Origin: Thraustochytrium sp. TN22
Lineage: Eukaryota; Sar; Bigyra; Thraustochytrida; Thraustochytriidae
Length of the DNA: 36,213 nucleotides
Direction of reading: 5' to 3'
Assembly (NCBI GenBank): GCA_013306675.1
Contig: JABLUY010000311.1
Location: forward strand, 1 to 36,213
The translations under genes were made by a program, and so were the position numbers. Under the pieces are notes generated by a model. The model was not told the origin of the DNA. It ran no database searches and was given only the letters and a program-made list of their open reading frames with translations. Position 1 is the first letter of the stretch; every line of letters begins with the position of its first letter. Positions 25,153-33,402 of this stretch are shown piece after piece.

Positions 25153-26198
25153 GCGCTCCATCTCCTGCGCGGCAGGCGTTGTTGGTTAGTTCGGTACAGG
25201 GTGAGCGTGCGGGTCAAGAGCGCAAGAGCGCAACGTACTGCAATCACGGCCGGGTCGATTCCCATCCGCGCGAGCGCCTCATGGCTACGCCGCGAGCGCT
25301 CTGCAGCAATCTCAGCCGGGCTGCGGCTCGAAAGGTGCGGCGCAAAGAAGGACTTGAAGAAGCGCACGACCGGGCTCGGCCACTCGAAGCGGCCAAAGGG
25401 CAGCTTGTCCGAGAGGCAGAGCAGACCGCCGAGGAGACCGCAAGCCGCGGCCAGGGCGGATCGGGGGCCCTGCGCGAGCAAGAGCTGGCTGCCCCAGAGG
25501 TACATGAGCGTCTTCTCGGAGAAGTCAGCGCCCAGAACGCGGTATCGCTGCAGCTTGGGCACGTAGACAAAGTACTGCACGAAGAGCGCAAAGATGTAGC
25601 TGTAGGGCCCGATCGCGATCTGCGTGGGCGTGGCCTCGTCGAAGCCCGGCGAGAAGATGAGCGCCGCCATCTGGAAGGTGATGGAAAGGATGGTACTCAT
25701 GGCGGTGAAGGACAGGAAGCGCGCCGACCCCATCCTGCGCTCAAACATGCGGAAGTGGTAGATGAGCCCCATGCCCAGGACGAGCTCGCCCACGCCGCCG
25801 AAGACGAACTGGCCCGCCAGCACGCGGTGCAGCTTCGCGCTCGAGAACGCCGTCACGTCATACCCGGCCCATGGCGACCCTGCCAGGTACGCGTTCGCCA
25901 GCGACCCGAGACCGACGCCGAAGAAGACCGCCTTGCTCGCCGGCGCCTGATCTGTGCGGCGCGCCACGCTGTCGCTCGTCAGTGCCCCTGCCCGCCCGCC
26001 CGCCCGCCCGTCCCTTCTTCTCCCGCGTCAAGCCGCGCGAGCCGCCCCCGGCAGCCCGCGCCGAGCCCCTCGCCTGCACGTCCATTTCCGCCCGCCCGCC
26101 CGCCGCGTGCCCCTCGTCCTCCGTGTCCTCCTCCTCGTCCTCCTCGACCGCCTCGTTCTCCTCCCGCACGTACAGAAGTCCAGCCAGGCGGACGCCAT
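24898..26198 (-). CDS. UBAC2-like rhomboid/UBA ER membrane protein, three exons
   Basis: Exons 26174-26198, 25239-25951 and 24898-25164 (minus strand) give 334 residues. The 25-nt first exon (MASAWLDF plus one base) joins in phase 1 to give FYQAPASKAV, matching the LYKAPLSK start of human UBAC2; without it exon 2 has no ATG. Then come rhomboid-like spans with the family's GLIYHFRMFERRMGS and ALFVQYFVYVPK. A Gln-rich linker follows, and a C-terminal UBA domain (EADITTLTEMGFDRERAIAALRRSHNNLERATESLL, residues about 297-333). UBAC2 and yeast Dsc2 are catalytically dead rhomboid proteins of ER or Golgi membrane quality control. No rhomboid Ser/His pair is evident here. Confidence 0.9.
25165..25238 (-). 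other. UBAC2 intron 2, 74 bp
   Basis: Minus strand: donor ATTGCA|GTACGT, acceptor CCGCGCAG|GAGATG. Phase 0; splicing links the rhomboid-like part to the Gln-rich linker and UBA. Confidence 0.85.
25952..26173 (-). other. UBAC2 intron 1, 222 bp
   Basis: Minus strand: donor CTTCT|GTACGT, acceptor CGCCGCACAG|ATCAGG, with a branch-site-like CACTGAC about 30 nt before the acceptor. The same GTACGT donor is used by intron 2. Splicing restores the conserved N-terminus. Confidence 0.75.
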
Positions 26199-26225
26199 CG
26201 CGCGCGGGCCGTGGCGGGGCCGTGC

Positions 26226-26270
26226 CGCCTCGCCTCGCCTCGCCTCGCCTCGCCCCGCCCCGCCTCGCCG
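26226..26270. repeat. (CCTCG)n pentanucleotide repeat
   Basis: About eight imperfect units of CCTCG/CCCCG just upstream of the UBAC2 start. Confidence 0.85.
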
Positions 26271-26456
26271 CCGCGCCGCCGCGCGCCGTAGCGGTTCTGC
26301 GCGCCGCGCGCCGCGGCGCCGCGCGGCTCCTGCTCCACCTCGCGCGGTCCCGGGGCGCGGGACCGCCGCCGCGCGGCGACCGCGCGGCGACGGTACTTTG
26401 CCTCGTCCGCGGCAGCGCGGCGCGCTCGCCCCTTCCTCCGTGGGCCTCGTCGCGTC

Positions 26457-26545
26457 GCGTCTCGTCTCGTCTCGGCTCGTCTCGTCTCGGCTCGGCTCGG
26501 CTCGGCTCGTCGCGCCTCGCCTCGCCCCGCCTCGCCTCGCCCGGT
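26457..26545. repeat. (TCTCG/GCTCG)n pentanucleotide repeat
   Basis: About sixteen units alternating GTCTC, GGCTC and GCCTC in the same promoter region. Confidence 0.85.
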
Positions 26546-26951
26546 CGCCGCGGCGCGTCTCCACCTCGCCCCCGCTGCCGGCGGCGCGGCGCCGCGCTGC
26601 CGCCGGGAGCGCCAGGCCAGGCCAGGCCAGCCCAGGCCGGCCAGGCAGTTGGGTGCATGAGCGCGGCGCAAGGCGGCGAGGCGCGCAACGTCAGCGGCAG
26701 CGGCGCGGGAGCCGCGCGCGGGCGGCAGATCGCCTCGCGGCGGCGCGAGCGCGGCGGCGGCGGCGGCGGCGCGGCTCGCGGCGGCGGGCGGGGCTGCGCT
26801 TGGCGGCGCTTGGCGGCGCGGCGCGGCGGCTGGCTGGGCGCGAGGAGGGCGAGCGAGCGAGCGAGCGAGCGACGCGCGGACGAACGAACGACCGACGGAG
26901 CCGAGCTCCAGCGCAGCGCAGCGTGGCGCGGAGGACCTGGGCGACGGCGGG

Positions 26952-29089
26952 ATGGAGGCCTGCGGAGGGGACGGGTCGGCGTCGCCGCGTAACCAGCCGC
27001 TGCAGGCGGACCCGCCCAAGCCGACGCGCGTGGTGGCGAGCGCGTTCGAGAGCCCCGCGCTCTTGGCCAAGCGCAAGGTGACGGAGCCGCCCACACGGCT
27101 GGCGCTGGACGCGGGGGGAGACGCCAAGCGCCCGCGGCGAACCGCGCGCCCGCGCCCGCGCCGCGCGACACTGGACGACCTTTTGGACGAGCTCAAGCTG
27201 GAGATCCTCTCGTACCTCGTGTTCGGGTCGCCAGGCTCCCTCGATGGCATCTGGAGCGCCTCGCGCGCCTGGCACCGCCTGTGCTCCGGCACAGACCTCT
27301 GGCGGCGGTTTTCCTCGTTCGAGCCGAGCGGCGCGGTCCGCAAGGGCTCCTTCCAGTTCCTTGGCCTCAAGAACCAGGGCACCGAGGGCAACTGCTACAA
27401 GGTGCTGCACCGATGCTCCGGGCGCCTCATGGCCATGAAACGTGCACGCGTCTACCCAACCGGCGAGGGCGTGCCGTACTACATGCTTCGCGAGTTGGCT
27501 TTCCTGCAGGGGCTGCGCCACCCCAACATTGCCACGGTGGAGCGCATCTCGCTCGTGGAAAACAAGCTGTACCTCTTCTTCGGCTACATGGAGAAGTCGC
27601 TCTTCGACCTCATCAACCCGAACAACGACGGCGACGGCGGCAAGCCGCTGCCACAGACCCTGATCCGGCGGTTTCTATACCAAATCTTGCAGGGTGTCGC
27701 CTTTTGCCACCAGCGTGGCGTCCTGCACCGCAACCTCAAACCCAAGCACCTGCTGGTTGACATCCCGGCGATTTCCGAGTCTTCGCGGCGCTACGTGTCG
27801 GTGCGCGAGGAGCGCCCCGCGCTGCCGTACATCCTCGGCAGCTCGGATCGCCGCATACCGCCGCCGCCCGCTCCCGTGGCGCAGGCGACCGGCGCCCAGA
27901 TTGCAGGCGAGGCCGCACCCCAAGTCGACGCCGCGCGCACCGGCCCGGGCTCGCAGGATCAGGCCATGGACTCGGCCGTGTACAAGGCCCTCCTTGAAGC
28001 CGCGGAGCACGGCACCATTCGCATCTCGGACTTTGCGCTCGTGCGGTCAACCTCCATTCCGCTGCGCAACTACACGACCGAAGTCGTCACGCTCTGGTAC
28101 CGCTCGCCCGAGGTGCTCATGGGCGGCCGTTACTTCGCCGCCGTGGACGTGTGGTCTGTCGGCTGCGTCTTTGCCGAGATGCTGCTGGGCAAGCCGCTCT
28201 TCCCCGGCATCTGTGAGGTCGACCAGCTCTTCCAGATCTTCCTCAAGCTTGGCACGCCCAGCAACAGGACCTGGCCCGGCTTTACGGACCTACCCAATTA
28301 CCATTTCGAGTTCCCACGCTGGCCGCGCCGCGGGCTCGCCGTGCACGTGCCGAACCTCGACCCAGACGGCATCGACCTCATGTCCAAGATGCTCGACGTG
28401 AACCCGTGCGCTCGCATCACCGCCGAGGACGCCTTGCGCCATCCGTACTTTGATCCGCTGCGCCCGCCGCCGGCTGTGACGGATACGGCCACCTTGTCGC
28501 TGGCACAGCCAGCGGAGCCTCAGGAGCGCGAGGCCTCTCACCAGCTCGCTGGCCCCGCGGACGCGGACTTTGGCCGCGCCTCCGAGCCGCCCGGAAAGCT
28601 GGACTTTAATGCGCTCAGCTGGCAGCGGCCTTCGGATGTTGGCTTGGCCCCCACCTGCTGGAAGTACGCTGCCAAGGCGGTGGCTGAGGGCAAGGCGCTG
28701 ACTGCCCCGAGGACGCGCCCAGGTCTCGACGACGCTGTCTACCTGCTCCGCTACTACCACTACCTCAAGACGCTCGAGGCGGACATGTTTCCGCTCGAGG
28801 ACTACCTCGCGGTCTCGAACAACAAGATGACCAGGGCTGCCTCGGACGAGGCTGCCGAGGCTGGCATGGCGGAACTGCGCATCACGGCTCCGCAGACGCA
28901 ACAGCCGCCGCAAACCCAAACGCATGTTCAGGTGCAGACAGAAACGCAGGCGCGAGCGGAAGCGCAGGCGCAAACGCAAGCGCAAACGCAAGCGGCTCAA
29001 GCGCAAGCAACGCAAGTTCAGGCGCAAGTTCAGGCGCAAGTTCAGGCGCAAGCAACGCAAGTTCAGGCGCAAGCAACGCAGGGTCAGGC

Positions 29090-29135
<46 letters not shown>

Positions 29136-29972
29136 GCGCCTCCTGGCCCCACTCTTCAGCAGCGCTTCACGGGCTTAGACGAAGCACATCGCAACACGCA
29201 AGAGCTGCAGCCGGTCCACCGCTCCATGCTCGTGGACTGGCTCGTAGAGGTGATCGACGTCTTTGACATGTCGGTGCGCAGCGTCTTCATGGCGGTCAAC
29301 TACACAGACCGCTTCCTGGCCAAGGAGCGCGTGCAGCGCAACCGGTTCCAGCTGCTGGGCGCGACATGCCTTCATATCGCGTCCAAGTGCGAGGACGTCT
29401 CGTACATTGGCGTGGAGGATCTTGTAGTGTGCGCAGACAACGTGTACACCCCCGAGGACGTGTTGCGCCTGGAGGAGAAGGTGCTAAATGCGCTGGACTT
29501 TCGCATCTCCGTGCCGACTGTGGTTGACTTTCTCAACGTGTTCGTGACGCGCCTCAACTACACGAACGATGAGGATGAAGTCTGCACGGTGGCACCAGGG
29601 GACGCCAAGCCGCTGCCGCCCATGCGCGTGCCGCCCGAAGCGCTCTCGCTCGCGCAGTATCTAGCTGAGCTCTCTCTGCAGGAGCAGTTCTTCATTGCCC
29701 AGCTGCCATCGCGCGTGGCGGCGGCCGCCCTGGCGCTCTCGCTGTACATGCTGCGTTTCCGGGTGTCCCCTGTGCGCTTGGAGGCGGTCACGGGCTACTC
29801 GCTGCTCTCGCTGAAGCCGTGCGTGGAGCATCTGAGCAACGCGCTGCAGGACGCGCCCATGCGCGGCACCATGCGGGTCATCATGAGCCGCTACACTCGC
29901 CCGCAGAACCATGGAGTCGCCAGCACTACGCTCACCCGGCCCCTGTACATGCTCTTTGATATTGATGAATGA
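26952..29972 (+). CDS. F-box / CDK-like pseudokinase / cyclin fusion protein
   Basis: 1006 residues in one uninterrupted frame; the start is the first ATG. An F-box lies at about 72-122 (LDDLLDELKLEILSYL, SRAWHRLCSGTDLWRRF). A CDK-like kinase spans about 135-501: K163 in AMKRA, PSTAIRE position PYYMLRE (E181 kept), HRN at 259-261 instead of HRD, DFA at 360-362 instead of DFG, and the T-loop NYTTEVVTLWYRSPEV with T375 at the CDK1 T161 position. A stop-free ~82-residue insert (271-352) separates the catalytic loop from DFA. Cyclin parts: YHYLKTLE near 602 and a cyclin box from about 755 (HRSMLVDWLVEV, IASKCEDV), then the C-terminal cyclin fold. A Gln/Ala linker (646-730) splits the cyclin N-terminus. 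The HRN change predicts weak or no phosphotransfer. Cyclin F also joins an F-box to a cyclin. Confidence 0.92.
28887..29141 (+). repeat. CAG/CAA-rich coding repeat (Gln/Ala linker)
   Basis: Imperfect GCGCAAGTTCAG / ACGCAAGTTCAG units and a final (CAG/CAA)n run encode alternating QA/QV/QT and then about 16 Gln. The tract is inside the cyclin part of the fusion gene. Confidence 0.9.
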
Positions 29973-30140
29973 TGTATTCGAGGTGCTGATGATGGATCCC
30001 AGCAGGCAGCCCCCCCCTTCTCTTGTCTGACGAGACGACAGCGTCTGTTTCCATCTCATCTCATTATTCAGAAAAGCCAGAAGCAGGCAGCAAAGCTGCG
30101 GCGGCCCGTGCCACTGCCACGAACATAACCGTGACACCAA

Positions 30141-31181
30141 ATGCTGACCCAGGACGAGGCAGCGGCCTTCGAGGCACTCGTGCAGCAGTCGCGCGCGCAC
30201 GCGCGGCCGGAGGCGCTCGGCCTACGCCGCCTCGACCTGCTGCCGCGGCAGCGACGGGTGCGGCCACGCGTGGGCAATCAGCTTGAGTACGGCGGCAGGC
30301 ATGCGCTCGCGTGGCCCGTCCCGCTCTTCGTGACGGGAAAGCGCGGCAGGAGGCCAAGCGGCGGCGCGCACGGCAACGGCGGCGGCCGCGATGAGGACGA
30401 TCTGGACGGCTCGGACCGCTTCTATTTCGACGCGGCGCAGCGCAAGGAGCTCGCGGCCGACTTGCGCGCCGCCAAGGAAGCCGCAGCGCTCAGGAAGGAG
30501 GCCAAGGAACAGGAGCAGCAGCAGCAAAAACAACAACAACGGCAAGGGAGACCGTCGATAGCAAAGGACCGCCGAGAAGGACGGCAACGGCGGCGCGCGT
30601 CTGATGCGCAGGCCGGCAGCAAAGCGGCGTCCGAGGCGAGACCCGTGGTCCTGCCGACGATCGCGGAGCAGGGCGAACCTGAGGCGTCAGCGACGGAGAC
30701 CGCCCGCGAGCGTCGCGTGCGCGACGCCCTGGCGCAGTTCGCTCAGCACAAGGCCGTCAAGGCAGCCAAGAAGGCCGCTCGGCTGCAGCAGCGTGTCCTC
30801 AAGCGACTCCGCGTGGAAGCCGAGAGCTCGGACAGCGAGGCCGACCAGGAGGCGGCAACGCACGCTCAGCGCCACGCGGCCCGCGCCAAGTCTGACGCTC
30901 ACGCGGGCGTGGCTGGCGCCGCCGTGGTGACTCTCATCCCCACACTGGAGCTCTCGGCCGGTGGCGCCGCCAAGGATGACGCGAGCCAGAGTGCCATGAG
31001 CTCTTTTCGTGCGCTCCGCGATCGCGACCTCTTCGCCTACGATGCGCCGGCCAAGCCTGACGCGGACTCGGACGCGAGCTTCTCAGCGTCCACAGGTGCC
31101 TTCTTCCAGGATGCCTCGCAGGCGCCGGGTCGCCAGCGGCGTCGATACTTGCTCGCAGACCGCCCAGGCAACTCCAGCTAA
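30141..31181 (+). CDS. Charged, probably nuclear protein, unknown function
   Basis: 346 residues from ATG 30141. No domain is recognised. Residues 1-60 contain a compact non-repetitive part (EAAAFEALVQQSR, LEYGGRHALAWPVPLFV). The middle is low complexity: a helix of Ala/Lys/Glu and Gln (KEAKEQEQQQQKQQQRQ) followed by basic GRQRRRAS-type stretches suggesting nuclear localisation. A predicted coiled coil rich in Lys and Ala (AQHKAVKAAKKAARLQQRVLKRL) precedes an acidic Ser-rich segment. The end is a second non-repetitive block (MSSFRALRDRDLFAYDAP; FFQDASQAPGRQRRRYLLADRP). It lies 168 bp downstream of the fusion gene on the same strand. Confidence 0.65.
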   Translation: MLTQDEAAAFEALVQQSRAHARPEALGLRRLDLLPRQRRVRPRVGNQLEYGGRHALAWPVPLFVTGKRGRRPSGGAHGNGGGRDEDDLDGSDRFYFDAAQRKELAADLRAAKEAAALRKEAKEQEQQQQKQQQRQGRPSIAKDRREGRQRRRASDAQAGSKAASEARPVVLPTIAEQGEPEASATETARERRVRDALAQFAQHKAVKAAKKAARLQQRVLKRLRVEAESSDSEADQEAATHAQRHAARAKSDAHAGVAGAAVVTLIPTLELSAGGAAKDDASQSAMSSFRALRDRDLFAYDAPAKPDADSDASFSASTGAFFQDASQAPGRQRRRYLLADRPGNSS

Positions 31182-31559
31182 CTGTGAAGCGATATCGACC
31201 TGGCTCCTCGCCGGTCCCCCGGCCTGCCACGAGGCTAGGCTAGGCTAAGAGCTGGGCTGCATTCACCCTGTAACTTCATTTTCTGTCTGCCAGACCGTGA
31301 CCCCGACCGTGACGACTTCGGAAGCTTGAGCACCTGCTTGCGCTCGTCCTCCCCCGCGTAGAGCGCCGCCCCGTACAAGGGTCGCGTTGGGATTTGCCAA
31401 CTTCTTGCGTCACGTTGCGCGGCGCAGTACTCCTCTCCTCCTGCGCTTGCTCGCGCGGTCCTCCGGCGCGCGCTCGAGCGGCGGCGGCGGCGGCGGCGGC
31501 GGCGGTAAGGAGGGGGGGCGCGAGCAGGGAGCGCGCTGCGCTCTGCTCGAGGCGGCGCG
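31182..31559. other. Intergenic region upstream of PEX16
   Basis: 378 bp. GGCTAGGCTAGGCTAAG at about 31230-31248 lies past the preceding stop. CCGTGACCCCGACCGTGACG is a short direct repeat near 31300. (GGC)n at about 31480-31506 is probably in the PEX16 5' UTR. No gene seen. Confidence 0.5.
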
Positions 31560-32849
31560 ATGGCGACTCAGCAGGAGGGCGGCGGCGGCCTGATGGACCT
31601 GGAGCCGCGCGGGTCCAGCCCGCTCGAGCTGCTGGAGCAGTACAAGGAGATGGTGCGCGCGCACCCGGAGCAGGTGAAGCGCATGGAGGAGATGGGCCGC
31701 ATGGTGACGATGCTGGTGCCGACGACGCGGTTCGGGCGGTTCGCCGAGGTCTTCCAGGAGTCCACGTATGCGACCTTGAGCCTGGTGAGCCTGTACCACA
31801 GCCGCATCATCCACAGGGGGCGGCAGACCGAGCAGGGCACGCCGCTGATGCGCGCGCTGCGGCTGGTGCTGACGATCCTGGGCAACACGGAGGTGGTGCT
31901 GGAGATGCTGGTGCGCGTGGCGCAAGGCGACTATGCGCGGCGCTGGGTCATCTTCATCGTTGAGTGGACCAAGGCGGTGTGCCGACTGCTGCTTTTTGCA
32001 CAGTCGGGCCGGCGCACGATCCTGGTGAACGGTGGCCAGCTGCAGCCGCTGCCGCCGGGTGTCGCAAAGGATGGCACGGGCGCAGACGCGGAGACGGCGG
32101 CCTCTCCGTTGTCCGCGCCGGGCGACGCGGCGGAGGTCGGGTCCCACAAGGCGGGCGAGGCGGAGGCCACACCCGCGGAAGCCGGCGCGGCGGAGGCGGC
32201 CAAGCCGGCGGCCAAGCCCACGTGGGTTGGGCGCCGCTCAGGCAAGATGGTGCCGCTGCCGTCGACGCTGGCCGCCTTTGACAACGTGCACGAGGCGCCG
32301 CGCGTGTCGGACGCGGCGGCATCTGCGGCCTCGCGGTCGCAGGAGATTCAGGTGGCAGGCCCGGAGGACCGCGCGCTGCGCACGGCTGGCGAGCTTTTGC
32401 ACATTTTGCGCCCTGTCATCTACCTCGCGTACCAGAGCCGGTTCCGCAGCAAGCCGTCCTGGCGGCCCTGGGTCGTGTCGCTGGCACTGGAGCTGCTGTC
32501 GCTGCGGTGCAGTGTGGTTGCGACGCCGGGCCCCATCAAGCGGTCCGAGGCGTTGGACTTTATGGAGATTGCCTCGCGCGCCATGGAGAAGCTGGTGTCC
32601 GGCACGGCCGGGCCGGCACCGACGGCCGTGGAGGGCAAGGTCGTGGACGACGAGCTGCGGCGCCGGCGCACACTCCTGGCCCTCTACGCGATGCGTTCCC
32701 CCCTCTTTGAGCGCGCCACGCTCCCTGCGGTGCGCCGTTTCGCCGGCAGCCTGAGCCACCTGCCGGGCCTTGGTGCCAACATCGAGAAGCTCCTCGTGGA
32801 GACCATCATGTACTACCACCGCAACCACTTTCACATTTCGGGCAGTTGA
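31560..32849 (+). CDS. Peroxisomal membrane biogenesis factor PEX16
   Basis: 429 residues. The N-terminal part (LEQYKEMVRAHPEQVKRMEEMGRMVTMLVPTTRF...FAEVFQESTYATLSLVSLYHSRII) and the segment RPVIYLAYQSRF...WRPWVVSLALELLSL are typical of PEX16, as is the aromatic C-terminus MYYHRNHFH. It is longer than the ~340 residues of animal PEX16 because of an Ala/Glu-rich insert at about 165-225. PEX16 is an integral membrane protein that, with PEX3 and PEX19, recruits peroxisomal membrane proteins and acts early in peroxisome formation from the ER. It implies functional peroxisomes here. Confidence 0.92.
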   Translation: MATQQEGGGGLMDLEPRGSSPLELLEQYKEMVRAHPEQVKRMEEMGRMVTMLVPTTRFGRFAEVFQESTYATLSLVSLYHSRIIHRGRQTEQGTPLMRALRLVLTILGNTEVVLEMLVRVAQGDYARRWVIFIVEWTKAVCRLLLFAQSGRRTILVNGGQLQPLPPGVAKDGTGADAETAASPLSAPGDAAEVGSHKAGEAEATPAEAGAAEAAKPAAKPTWVGRRSGKMVPLPSTLAAFDNVHEAPRVSDAAASAASRSQEIQVAGPEDRALRTAGELLHILRPVIYLAYQSRFRSKPSWRPWVVSLALELLSLRCSVVATPGPIKRSEALDFMEIASRAMEKLVSGTAGPAPTAVEGKVVDDELRRRRTLLALYAMRSPLFERATLPAVRRFAGSLSHLPGLGANIEKLLVETIMYYHRNHFHISGS

Positions 32850-32881
32850 AGCAAGGCACCCTACACGTGTTTCTAATCCTG

Positions 32882-32920
<39 letters not shown>

Positions 32921-33402
32921 TGTGTTGTGTGTGACCACATTGTCTCAAACTCCTCAACAGCAAATTCTTACCACAACCGAACAAAAGCATTCTTTTTATC
33001 TCGGCAGTGCTGCACACGCTGCAGTACATGCCGAGCCTTCATCGCAGGCTACCTCTGAATCTCATCATCTTGACGTCGCCGCATGAGCAAACAGCCTTGT
33101 TTCATAGCGATGACGATGGTTTTGTCGCACGGGTTTTGTTGAAGTGCAGAGCCGCCGCACGAGCTTGTGCAGAGTGTGTCAAGCCTTTTCTTAATTGAGG
33201 AGGTTCCCTTCCAGGTCTCATCTGCGGCGGAGCCTTTTCTCTCAGGCCCTCTTCGCGGAGCCTTGACCACAGGCTTGCTCTTGCACTGCATCCTGCACGT
33301 GAAATGCAAGGTCTCGGTGCCGCCGCACGAGTTGACGCGCATGCCGCCGCACGGAACGTGGGGCTTCCTTCGGAATCAAAGAGCGTAAAGTCTTGTTCAT
33401 CA
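32850..33402. other. Convergent PEX16-PFK intergenic region
   Basis: 553 bp, less GC-rich than coding DNA. (GA)n at 32884-32912 is followed by GTGTGTGTTGTGTGTG. GCCGCCGCACGAG occurs near 33151 and 33319, and GCCGCCGCACGG near 33343. A 97-codon Cys-containing minus frame (33049-33342) is not convincing. No RNA gene seen. Confidence 0.5.
32884..32912. repeat. (GA)n dinucleotide repeat
   Basis: About 14 GA units just after the PEX16 stop, probably within its 3' UTR. Confidence 0.95.

Larger units (their letters stand above)
26199..26951. promoter_or_regulatory. Shared divergent promoter region (UBAC2 / F-box-CDK-cyclin)
   Basis: 753 bp between the two ATGs. Pentanucleotide repeats: CCTCG units at about 26226-26270 and TCTCG/GCTCG units at about 26457-26545. 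It also has CGGCGG runs near 26755 and GAGC units near 26850. Long open frames on both strands are an effect of GC richness. No other gene seen. Confidence 0.5.

Noticed and set aside
25979-27391. Long minus-strand frames (437 and 470 codons) over the UBAC2/fusion-gene promoter
   Set aside because: Arg/Ala/Pro/Gly repeats produced by pentanucleotide GC repeats, partly antisense to the fusion gene. They conflict with the spliced UBAC2 model.
27762-28007. An unspliced intron in the fused CDK-like kinase
   Set aside because: No stops over about 246 bp, strong coding-type GC-ending codons and no good GT-AG pair; treated as a protein insert.
33049-33342. Minus-strand 97-codon frame with seven Cys (SCGGTETLHF, SCGGSALQQNPC)
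   Set aside because: It lies in the AT-richer convergent intergenic region with no domain, no signal peptide and no GC3 bias. The SCGG similarity comes from a short repeated GCCGCCGCACGA motif.
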